From contig CAZLDQ010000168.1 in the NCBI GenBank assembly GCA_964558295.1, positions 1 to 12,746 on the forward strand: 12,746 bases of DNA. Direction: 5' to 3'. The translations under genes and the position numbers were made by a program. Shown piece by piece: positions 6,547 through 12,746 of this stretch. Every line of letters begins with the position of its first letter. Within the stretch, counting starts at the first letter, position 1. The notes under the pieces were generated by a model. The model did no database searches and had not been told where the DNA came from. It saw only the letters and a list, made by a program, of their open reading frames with translations. This stretch comes from JBDKTH01 sp964558295 (lineage in GTDB: Bacteria > Planctomycetota > Planctomycetia > Pirellulales > Thermoguttaceae).

Positions 6547-8769
6547 ATGTCGCGTTGGATGCTACGAAGGCTCTGGCGAACCTGCTTGGCAGGCGCTGTG
6601 TTAGCCGGCTTGGCTGTGCTGTCCGTGCAGGCAGCCGAAGAAATCCAGACCGGCGACGCGCCCGGCCTAGCGAGCAAGACGGTTGGCGCACCGAATCCTT
6701 TGTCGGAGACGTTGGGGCCAAGCCGCTTTGCCTCGCCATCGGTGGTAGCCACTTCTCCCGGTTCCTCATTCTCACGTGGTCTCTACTCGTCCCCTCTGGT
6801 GGTCAAGCCGCTCACGTCTCCTCCGTCGGCCGATTCGTTGATCCGCCTGATCCCGCCGCCAACCGATCCTTCGCCCACGACGGCAGGAGACGTTACGCCG
6901 GCGCTGTCGCTGGAAGCGTTAGGTGCGGCGATCAAGTGGGTCTCGTATCAAGCCGGTTCTCAGGACCGCGGCACGGTGCATGCGGTGGCGTCTGAGCAGA
7001 TTCCGGAGCCGGGCGAAGGTGCCGGGACGGCGCAGGAAGAACCGCTCCAACCGATTCCCGATCCTCAGAACGGCGATCCTGTGGCGATCGAGGCGGCCAG
7101 CTTCAACGGTGTGACGCCGGGGGTCAGCACCTTTGCCGAGGTCCAGAAGGCTTGGGGACAACCCAAGGAATCGGCCAATCGCGACCGCCTGCAAGTCTAC
7201 CTCTACACGGTTGGGCCGTTCGACAAGGTTGAAGTAAGCTTTTTCCAAGGGCGGGTGACGTCGATTGTCATCCACTTGGGACGTCCGTTCCCGGCTGATG
7301 CCGTCGCCAAACAGTTGCAATTGGCGGCGATCCGGCCGGTGTTCGTCTCCAACGCCCTGGGCGAGATCCTCGGTCAATCGTTTGCCGAGCGAGGCGTGTT
7401 ACTGGCCTTCGAGCCAGCCGAGGCCCCAGGCAAGCCGTCGATGAAGGTTACGCAAATCATCCTCGAACCGATCACTGCCGAACCATTCGTGCTCCGTGCC
7501 GAGACCAACCTCGACACCTTGATGGAAGCCAGTGCCAAGGACCTCGAAGCGGCCGTGCGGTTGGATCCGACCAACGCCCGGGCGTATTGGCTCCAAGCCC
7601 GCGTCCTGTTCGCCCTGGAACAGCACGTTGCGGCGCTTAACGCGGCCACCGAAGCGGTCCGCCTGGAACCAGGGAATCCCCAGTATCGGGTTACCCGGGC
7701 GCAAGTCCTCGGGCAGTTGGGCCAGTTCGACACGGCGGTCGAGGAAGCCCGCCGGGCGATTGAGACCAGCGACAAGCGGCTGCACATCAAGGCGCATGCC
7801 ATCTGTCTGTTGGGCGACCTGTATGGCTCCGGCCAGCAGCCCGACTACAAAAAGGCCATCGAGCAACACGCCGAGGCGATGAAACTGGCCGAACCACTCG
7901 CCGAAAGCCCGCATCCGGCGATTCGCGTAGCGGCCAAGGAAGTCTTGATCAATGCTCACCTCGGCGCCGCACACGACATCGCCTGGGGGACCTGGAACCA
8001 GAAAGAACTGGCCGTGACCCGCTGGCTCGAGCGAGCGGCCATGATTGCCGACGACATCGTCGAAAAGGAACATGCCACCCCCGAGCATCGCTTCCGCGTT
8101 GCCGTTCGGGCCCTGGCAGCGTGTGTCGGCGTGCAGGGCAAGCTCGATCCAACCCCCTGGGCGGAATTGATGGTCAAGTCGGCCGACGGACTGATTACGG
8201 CCAATACGACGGAAGCCCAGAAACAGCGTCTCCAGTGGGACTTGGCCATGGCCCTCTACGACGCCGTGCAGATCTACCAGATGCGCAGCGAGTATGACCT
8301 AGCCCTGAAGTTCGGCCAGTTGGCCATCGACTACCAGGAACGGGGCAGCGCCCGTCGCGAACAGGCCGAAGAGTATCTCCTGGCGCGACTCTACTTCCGC
8401 ATGGGCGCGATCCACGCCGTAGGCAAGCAAGACCACAAAGGGGCCGTCGCTTGGTTTGACAAAGCGGCACCGATCTTCCATCGCGTGATCCACCAGATCG
8501 GCTCCACCGAGGCAGGGCGTCTCGGCGAGACCTACGTCAGCATGGGCGTGTCATATTGGGAAACCGGCGAACGCCAGAAGGCGGTTGACCTGACCGAAGA
8601 GGGGATCAGACTGATTGAGCGAATGGTCCAAAAGGGGGCCATGGAATCGAATTCCCTGGAAATCCCCTATAGCAACTTGGCGGCCATGCAACGCATGCTC
8701 GGCCATGACCACGAGGCCGAAGCCCTCTTGCAAAAGGCCAGTCAGCTCAAGGGAACCACGCTCCGGTAG
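6547..8769 (+). CDS. Secreted protein with BamE-like module and TPR repeats
   Basis: This 740-residue exported protein starts at ATG 6547, where AGGAGG (6533-6538) sits 8 bases upstream and a signal peptide follows (basic start, hydrophobic 14-28, cut near VQA-AEE). Residues about 30-185 are Ser/Pro-rich and probably disordered. At about 187-300, NGVTPGVSTFAEVQKAWGQP and the following beta strands resemble the BamE/SmpA-like fold (the G-x-T...LG-x-P pattern). TPR repeats follow at about 322-412 (motifs such as AVRLDPTNARAYWLQARVL) and again at about 612-738 (AVDLTEEGIRLIERM, NLAAMQRMLGHDHEAEALL). TPRs mediate protein-protein contact, so a periplasmic scaffolding role is plausible. There is no lipobox, so it is probably not a lipoprotein. 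No enzyme motif is seen and the specific function is unknown. Confidence 0.85.
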   Translation: MSRWMLRRLWRTCLAGAVLAGLAVLSVQAAEEIQTGDAPGLASKTVGAPNPLSETLGPSRFASPSVVATSPGSSFSRGLYSSPLVVKPLTSPPSADSLIRLIPPPTDPSPTTAGDVTPALSLEALGAAIKWVSYQAGSQDRGTVHAVASEQIPEPGEGAGTAQEEPLQPIPDPQNGDPVAIEAASFNGVTPGVSTFAEVQKAWGQPKESANRDRLQVYLYTVGPFDKVEVSFFQGRVTSIVIHLGRPFPADAVAKQLQLAAIRPVFVSNALGEILGQSFAERGVLLAFEPAEAPGKPSMKVTQIILEPITAEPFVLRAETNLDTLMEASAKDLEAAVRLDPTNARAYWLQARVLFALEQHVAALNAATEAVRLEPGNPQYRVTRAQVLGQLGQFDTAVEEARRAIETSDKRLHIKAHAICLLGDLYGSGQQPDYKKAIEQHAEAMKLAEPLAESPHPAIRVAAKEVLINAHLGAAHDIAWGTWNQKELAVTRWLERAAMIADDIVEKEHATPEHRFRVAVRALAACVGVQGKLDPTPWAELMVKSADGLITANTTEAQKQRLQWDLAMALYDAVQIYQMRSEYDLALKFGQLAIDYQERGSARREQAEEYLLARLYFRMGAIHAVGKQDHKGAVAWFDKAAPIFHRVIHQIGSTEAGRLGETYVSMGVSYWETGERQKAVDLTEEGIRLIERMVQKGAMESNSLEIPYSNLAAMQRMLGHDHEAEALLQKASQLKGTTLR

Positions 8770-8784
8770 CACGCTCCAGTAAGC
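8758..8784 (+). repeat. Imperfect tandem duplication across the TPR gene stop codon
   Basis: ACGCTCCGGTAGC (8758-8770) is followed at once by ACGCTCCAGTAAGC (8771-8784). The first copy contains the TAG stop of the TPR gene. It looks like a small slippage duplication and leaves the reading frame unaffected. Confidence 0.5.
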
Positions 8785-8814
8785 AGTCGCATTCTTTCCC
8801 GCCGCTGTAAGTGG

Positions 8815-8820
8815 TAGAAT
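8815..8820 (+). promoter_or_regulatory. Possible -10 box for fxsA
   Basis: TAGAAT lies 42 bases before the GTG start of the FxsA gene, but the hexamer 17 bases upstream (TTCTTT) is a poor -35. An inverted repeat AATGAC (8818-8823) / GTCATT (8855-8860) overlaps both this box and the edge of the ribosome-binding site GAGGG (8851-8855). Confidence 0.25.
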
Positions 8821-8862
8821 GACTCAAGTGCCTGTCCTCTCGGATCTTGCGAGGGTCATTCC

Positions 8863-9321
8863 GTGCTCCTGCGGCTGCTTATGCTGTTTACGCTCGTTCC
8901 TTTCGTTGAGCTGACCTTGTTGGTCTGGATCGGCCGGCATACGGATTGGCTGGTTACGTTGGCCTTGATCTTCGTGCCCGGTTTGATTGGCGCCGGGCTG
9001 GCTCGGTATCAGGGGCTACGCTGTTGGCACGCCGTACAAGGGCAACTGGCCCACGGCCAACTGCCGACAACAGCCCTGCTGGACGGTCTGATGATCCTCG
9101 TAGCCGGCATCCTCTTAATTACCCCCGGCGTGCTCACCGACCTGACCGGTTTGGCACTGTTGATTCCGCCGGTCCGTCGTATCGTCCGTTCCCAGGTTAC
9201 CAAGCGGCTGAAGGCTCGCGTCGTTCTATTCTCCCGGTCGCAAGATTCCCCCTATTGGGATGGGGAAGGCGACCAGATCCTCGACGTTGAGTGTCACTCT
9301 CCCGAGGATTTCCAGCGGTAG
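8863..9321 (+). CDS. fxsA: FxsA-family inner-membrane protein
   Basis: This 152-residue protein matches the FxsA family, named for the E. coli protein whose overproduction relieves F-plasmid exclusion of phage T7; its normal role is unknown. Hydrophobic segments lie at about 2-24, 29-48 and 70-105. Family signatures are the early FVELTLLVWIG, the LIGAGLARYQG segment, and GILLITPGVLTDLTGLALLIPPVR. The cytoplasmic tail is basic (QVTKRLKARV) and then acidic. Start is GTG 8863, with GAGGG 7 bases upstream; the in-frame ATG six codons later lies inside the first hydrophobic segment and has no better ribosome-binding site. The nadA start lies 91 bases downstream on the same strand. Confidence 0.9.
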   Translation: MLLRLLMLFTLVPFVELTLLVWIGRHTDWLVTLALIFVPGLIGAGLARYQGLRCWHAVQGQLAHGQLPTTALLDGLMILVAGILLITPGVLTDLTGLALLIPPVRRIVRSQVTKRLKARVVLFSRSQDSPYWDGEGDQILDVECHSPEDFQR

Positions 9322-9412
9322 TCTGCCTGCTCCTAGACCGGCTGGATATACTGCATTGAATACCGCGTCTGATCGTCCCCCTCACTTCAGCTATACCGAT
9401 TCCACCCCGCTC

Positions 9413-10585
9413 ATGTCTTATTCGCCGGACAACTACCCTGCATGGACCTTTGAACTGCCGTCCTACCAATTGCTCGACAACGACGTGTTGATGAAGCGAA
9501 TCAACGCCACACGGGCCCGCCTGGGTTCGCAATTGGTGATCCTCGGACACCACTATCAGCGCGACGAGGTGATCGCGCTGTCCGACCTGCAGGGCGACAG
9601 CTACCAGCTCAGCAAGTTGGCCGCCGCCAATGAGGAATGTCGGGCGATCGCGTTTTGCGGAGTCCACTTCATGGCCGAGACGGCCGATATCCTGGCCAAC
9701 CGGCCGGAACGCCTTGCACAGCGCAACGGGGAGCGTGTGACCGTGGTGCTCCCCGATCTGGCCGCCGGCTGCCCAATGGCCGACATGGCGGAAATCGACC
9801 AGGTGGAAGCCTGCTGGCAGCAACTGGCCCAAGTGATCGACGTCGAGGACCTGATGCCGGTCACCTATGTCAATTCGGCGGCCAACTTGAAGGCCTTTTG
9901 CGGCCGGCACGGCGGAATTGTCTGCACGTCGGCCAATGCTCGGGCCGTGCTCGACTGGGCCCTCGCCCGGCGCCGCCGGGTGTTGTTCTTCCCCGACCAA
10001 CACTTGGGGCGCAACACGGCCCTGACGATGGGCATTTCACTCGACCAGATGCCCCTCTGGAACCCGCACAAAGATGAACTCGGCGGCAACTCGCCCAAGA
10101 CGATGAAAGAAAGCCGGGTGATCCTCTGGCAAGGCCATTGCAGCGTGCACCAGATGTTCCTGCCACAGCATGTCGATCAGTTCCGCGAGCGTCATCCGGA
10201 CATCAAGATCGCCGTCCATCCTGAGTGCATGAACGAAGTGGTGGCGAAGGCCGATGAGGTTGGCTCGACGGGCAAGATTCTCCGTCTCGTCGAGCAGGCA
10301 TCCCCTGGTACACGCTGGGCGATCGGCACCGAATGGCATCTGGTCCAGCGGCTGAAGCATCAGCACCCCGAACAGGAGATTCACTTCCTCGCACCGGAAG
10401 TCGCCCGGTGCGAGACGATGTACCGCATTGACCTGCCCCATCTCTGTTGGTCGCTAGAAAACCTCGCGGCCGGCACGCCGGTCAACGTGATTCGGGTCGA
10501 TGATACGACAGCTCGTGACGCGCTTGTTGCCTTGGAACAGATGCTTGAAGTGTCGGCGCAGACAGCCAACAATGCGGCCGGATAA
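9413..10585 (+). CDS. nadA: Quinolinate synthase NadA
   Basis: NadA is a cytosolic [4Fe-4S] enzyme that condenses iminoaspartate with dihydroxyacetone phosphate to quinolinate in de novo NAD synthesis. This copy is 390 residues. Signatures in order are GHHYQRDEV, LSDLQGDSYQLS, FCGVHFMAETADIL, PDLAAGCPMADM, CTSANA, FFPDQHLGRNTA, WQGHCSVH, HPEC (His269-Glu271, catalytic pair) and ARCETMYRI. The cluster ligands are most likely Cys120, Cys243 and Cys333. Their spacing (123 and 90 residues) fits the long Bacillus-type NadA rather than the short E. coli type. ATG 9413 gives a normal N-terminus but has no clear Shine-Dalgarno. An in-frame ATG at 9260 would overlap fxsA by 62 bases and add unconserved sequence. 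The partners nadB and nadC are not in the window. Confidence 0.97.
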   Translation: MSYSPDNYPAWTFELPSYQLLDNDVLMKRINATRARLGSQLVILGHHYQRDEVIALSDLQGDSYQLSKLAAANEECRAIAFCGVHFMAETADILANRPERLAQRNGERVTVVLPDLAAGCPMADMAEIDQVEACWQQLAQVIDVEDLMPVTYVNSAANLKAFCGRHGGIVCTSANARAVLDWALARRRRVLFFPDQHLGRNTALTMGISLDQMPLWNPHKDELGGNSPKTMKESRVILWQGHCSVHQMFLPQHVDQFRERHPDIKIAVHPECMNEVVAKADEVGSTGKILRLVEQASPGTRWAIGTEWHLVQRLKHQHPEQEIHFLAPEVARCETMYRIDLPHLCWSLENLAAGTPVNVIRVDDTTARDALVALEQMLEVSAQTANNAAG

Positions 10586-10621
10586 CGGGGCAGAAGAGGA
10601 AGCCTCGATCTCAAGCGACAA

Positions 10622-11089
10622 TCATTTCCCCGGCGACCATTTGGGGGCCTCTTCGGCCCCGCCTGTGTCGCTTGTATCGATCGAATGCCGCTTGCCGTCG
10701 ACGAACGTCACTTCGAGCAAAACCAGGCTCCAAGTACCCTGGAAGCGTCGCGCTTGCAACCCGACATGGGCTTGCCCCTTCGGGCCGGCGATGGGGAAAT
10801 GCAAGTCGGCGCGATTCTCGTCCAACAGGCCGCCGGGGAACCAGTTGACCGTCTGGATCGGCTCGCCGAGTTGTGCGATCACCGTTGGATCGTTCCGGAC
10901 CTTTTCCAGCCCCAATTGGTAGGCTTCACTCGAACGGAGCGGACCAAACTTGAGATAGACGCCGCTGACGCCCACCCCCACACATGCGACCACAAGGATG
11001 CTGCCAGCGACCACGATCCTCAATAACCATTTGCGTGTTGCAGAACCACCCACTTGGTTGGCCTCCTGACTCTTTCCGGTAGCATCCAT
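10622..11089 (-). CDS. Membrane-anchored Coa1-like protein
   Basis: This protein is 155 residues from ATG 11089. A purine-rich GAGGGGGA lies about 5 bases upstream of it, which favours it over the in-frame ATG at 11125, which has no ribosome-binding site. A polar N-terminus is followed by one transmembrane helix (about 21-44) and an outer domain. The domain shows SEAYQLGLEKVRNDPTVIAQLGEPI, then GPKGQAHVGLQARRFQGTWSL and LLEVTFVDGK. That pattern resembles the Coa1/Tim21-like domain, known from mitochondrial cytochrome oxidase assembly and seen in bacterial proteins of unknown role. No oxidase gene is nearby, so a respiratory role is not supported by context. It follows the prfB cluster after a 94-base gap and converges on nadA with 36 bases between stops. 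Confidence 0.75.
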   Translation of the reverse strand: MDATGKSQEANQVGGSATRKWLLRIVVAGSILVVACVGVGVSGVYLKFGPLRSSEAYQLGLEKVRNDPTVIAQLGEPIQTVNWFPGGLLDENRADLHFPIAGPKGQAHVGLQARRFQGTWSLVLLEVTFVDGKRHSIDTSDTGGAEEAPKWSPGK

Positions 11090-11183
11090 GGGAATCCCCC
11101 TCAGGATGATGATCGGATCGATCACGTCGATTGGCCCGTTTTTCTGGCCGCTTTTGTGGCTGCGTTGCTGCTACTATCCTCCC

Positions 11184-11480
11184 TCACTCAAGGGGCGGTT
11201 CTGCCGCCTTGGTTGCGGCGGGCTTGCCGGCACAAGCCTTCTTCTCGACCGGCGGGGGGGGATCCGGCTTGGCAACAATCTGGAGGTAGGCGACTTCGAT
11301 ATCGTGCCACCCCCGATCGTTGTGGGCCTCGAACTGAACCAACGCCCGGCCACTTTGATTCACCGTTTTGACTTGGCCCACCATCCCTTGGAAGCGAGCC
11401 AACTCCGGCCGGTCACCCTGGACCATCACGTATTGATCCGTGTACTGCCGCCGCAGTTGTTCCATCTCTTCGAATGCCAT
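11184..11480 (-). CDS. Small KOW/SH3-like barrel protein coupled to prfB
   Basis: This conserved-looking protein of 98 residues has no assigned function. Residues about 1-15 are a charged helix (FEEMEQLRRQY). Then comes a beta-rich core (QYVMVQGDRPELARFQGMVGQVKTVN... ALVQFEAHNDRGWHDIEVAYLQIV) whose G-x-V-x-x-V pattern recalls small KOW/SH3-like barrels. The tail is Pro/Ala/Lys-rich (PDPPPPVEKK). Two ATGs, at 11486 and 11480, are possible. The second has AGGG 8 bases upstream, the first only 2, so I chose 11480. The prfB stop (11491-11493) is 4-10 bases upstream, which suggests translational coupling. A role near the ribosome or RNA is conceivable from fold and context only. Confidence 0.75.
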   Translation of the reverse strand: MAFEEMEQLRRQYTDQYVMVQGDRPELARFQGMVGQVKTVNQSGRALVQFEAHNDRGWHDIEVAYLQIVAKPDPPPPVEKKACAGKPAATKAAEPPLE

Positions 11481-11490
11481 TGCCATTACC

Positions 11491-12595
11491 CTAGTCCCGA
11501 TTCTCCGCCACGCGCCAACGCAGGAAGGCATCTAAGAAACCTTGGATGTTGCCGTCCAAGACGTGGTGGAAATTAGTCATCGTATAGCCAGTCCGGGCGT
11601 CTTTGACGCGTTGATCCGGGTGGAGAAAGTAGTTGCGGATCTGCGAGCCGAAGCCGACCTTGGGCATCAAGTTGTACTTGGCCGCCTGTTCAGCTTCCCG
11701 CTTCTCTTCCTGAATCCTCGCCAGCCGGGCACGGAGCATCTTCATCGCGGTTGCCCGGTTCTTGTGCTGGCTCCGCTCGCTCTGGCAAGCCACGGCAATT
11801 CCCGTAGGCAAATGAATCAGGCGGATCGCGCTGGAGGTCTTGTTCACGTGCTGTCCGCCCGGGCCACTGGCACGATAGACTTGCTCTTCAATATCCACGT
11901 CGCGGATTTCGATATCGACGTCATCGCTCACTTCCGGCGATACATCAACGGCTGCAAAGCTGGTCTGGCGTTTGCCTTCCGCGTTGAAGGGACTGATCCG
12001 CACAAGCCGGTGGATGCCGCTTTCCCCCTTCAAGTAGCCATAGGCCATCGGACCGCGGACGGCAATGCTAGCGCTGGTGATCCCCGCCTCTTCATTGTCC
12101 TGGCGATCAAGTACCTCGACCTCGTAGTCGTTGTTCTGGGCCCAGTTGATGTACATCCGCAAGAGCATCTCCGCCCAGTCATTAGCGTCCACACCGCCAT
12201 CCCGGGCGTTGATCGTCAGCAAGGCGGGATTCATGTCCAAGGGGCCGTTGAGCAGGGCTTTGGTCTCCAAATCCTCGACCATCCTCTCCAAGCGAGCCAA
12301 GGTTCCCGGCACCTCAGCGGCAAACCCTTCGTCCTCCTCGGCCATCTCGATCATTACCCCCAGGTCGTCGACGGCCTGGATTGCCTCATCGAGCGGTTTG
12401 AGCACGCTCTTGACCGCCTTCAGCTCGGCGACCGTTGCCTGGGCGGTCTCCTGGTTGTTCCAGAAATCGGCTGCCGCCATCCGTTGTTCGATCTTCTCGG
12501 CCTGGGATCGCTTGGTGTCGTAGTCAAAGAGAGTCCCTCAGTTGGAGGATGCGACTACGGATCGCTTCCGCTCGGTCCTTGATTTCCTTATCCAT
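11491..12595 (-). CDS. prfB: Peptide chain release factor 2 (RF2), programmed +1 frameshift
   Basis: RF2 reads UGA and UAA stop codons and triggers peptide release at the ribosome. Translation starts at ATG 12595, with AGGAG 6 bases upstream. It runs 23 codons to CTT and meets an in-frame TGA (12526-12524); slipping one base forward continues as GAC and reads to the TAG at 11491, giving 367 residues, normal for RF2. The codon-recognition tripeptide SPF is at 201-203 (RISPFNAEG), specific to RF2. The catalytic GGQ is at 246-248 (ASGPGGQHVNK). A naive annotation starting at the ATG at 12480 would lose the first 38 residues. The gene heads a minus-strand cluster with the small KOW-like gene. Low RF2 favours frameshifting and so raises RF2, an autoregulatory loop well known in this gene. 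Confidence 0.97.
12524..12538 (-). promoter_or_regulatory. prfB programmed +1 frameshift site
   Basis: The minus strand reads AGG GAC TCT CTT TGA C, with codon 23 CTT followed by TGA as codon 24. The slippery CTT-TGA-C is identical to the E. coli prfB site. AGGG starts 9 bases before CTT, the same placement as the internal Shine-Dalgarno-like stimulator in E. coli, though it is shorter (AGGGA rather than AGGGGG). Confidence 0.95.
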
Positions 12596-12624
12596 AACAC
12601 TCTCCTAAAGAGGGGCTTTTTCGC

Positions 12625-12637
12625 TCACAAATTGTGA
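12625..12637. promoter_or_regulatory. Operator-like palindrome next to the prfB -10 box
   Basis: TCACAA-A-TTGTGA is a perfect 6-base inverted repeat around a single centre base. It touches the TATAAT of the prfB promoter and its centre (12631) falls near the expected transcription start. A bound repressor here would block initiation. No regulator can be named from the sequence. Confidence 0.4.
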
Positions 12638-12643
12638 ATTATA
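12638..12643 (-). promoter_or_regulatory. prfB promoter -10 box
   Basis: A perfect TATAAT reads on the minus strand at 12643-12638, 43 bases before the prfB ATG. The upstream -35 region is weak: TTGTAG is closest but only about 14 bases away. The transcript should carry prfB and the small downstream gene, and possibly the Coa1-like gene. Confidence 0.5.
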
Positions 12644-12746
12644 CCCGACCACGCAGTCTACAAAAGATGAACAGAAGCGTCCCTCCCCCTCCGGGTGCAC
12701 GTCAGCTTTTGCGCGCAGTGGCGGTGAGCGAGAAACGTCAATAGGA

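Noticed and set aside
9260..9412. N-terminal extension of nadA from an ATG inside fxsA
   Set aside because: It would overlap fxsA by 62 bases and add sequence unlike NadA; the family-like N-terminus begins at 9413.
10644..10660. Hairpin GGGGCC-TCTTC-GGCCCC near the nadA/Coa1-like convergence as a terminator
   Set aside because: It lies inside the Coa1-like coding sequence and has no T-run on either strand, so it is not a supported intrinsic terminator.
12524..12526. In-frame TGA in prfB as a sign of a pseudogene
   Set aside because: The surrounding CTT-TGA-C with an upstream AGGG is the well-known programmed frameshift of prfB, and the downstream frame is intact with SPF and GGQ.
12625..12637. 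Resemblance of the prfB palindrome to the lac operator core
   Set aside because: It shares only the TTGTGA/TCACAA half-site words with the arms in a different arrangement and spacing, and a LacI-type link is not supported here.
1..12746. CRISPR arrays, tRNA/rRNA genes, transposases, phage or defence genes
   Set aside because: I looked for regularly spaced repeats, tRNA-like T-arms and relevant protein motifs and found none.

Overview
The window reads as chromosomal DNA of a planctomycete, most likely of the Pirellulales type. The main evidence is a DUF1559 pseudopilin-like protein (prepilin N-terminus plus the C-terminal H-X9-DG-type motif), a family greatly expanded in that phylum. High GC, large secreted proteins and weakly clustered housekeeping genes agree with this. 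The genus is not determinable from the sequence alone.

Layout, left to right. Positions 1-407 hold no confident gene, only a weak small ORF at 212-415. A DUF1559 protein (408-1289, minus) is divergent from a very large secreted protein (1479-4895, plus) that looks like a multidomain TIM-barrel glycoside hydrolase of the DUF6259-like kind. Next, on the plus strand, come a shortened MnmE/TrmE-like GTPase (5026-6168), a secreted protein joining a BamE-like module to TPR repeats (6547-8769), an FxsA-family membrane protein (8863-9321) and quinolinate synthase NadA (9413-10585). Facing them on the minus strand is a cluster read from the right edge: prfB (release factor 2, with its programmed +1 frameshift, 12595-11491), a small KOW/SH3-like protein close behind it (11480-11184), and a membrane-anchored Coa1-like protein (11089-10622) that converges on nadA with a 36-base gap.

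How the genes fit together. prfB and the small protein are only about 4-10 bases apart and probably share the promoter with a perfect TATAAT at 12638-12643. RF2 regulates its own synthesis through the in-frame UGA at codon 24. The plus-strand genes have separate 5' regions and look individually transcribed rather than forming a pathway operon. The secreted hydrolase and the divergent DUF1559 gene share an intergenic region of about 190 bases.

The window is mostly ordinary core genome. I see no CRISPR array, transposase, phage gene, tRNA or rRNA, and no convincing new multi-gene system. The points most worth a second look are the MnmE-like GTPase lacking the C-terminal Cys motif, a dense C-tract/G-quadruplex element where that gene's ribosome-binding site should be, an operator-like palindrome at the predicted prfB transcription start, the uncharacterised 1138-residue hydrolase, and the BamE-like/TPR fusion.
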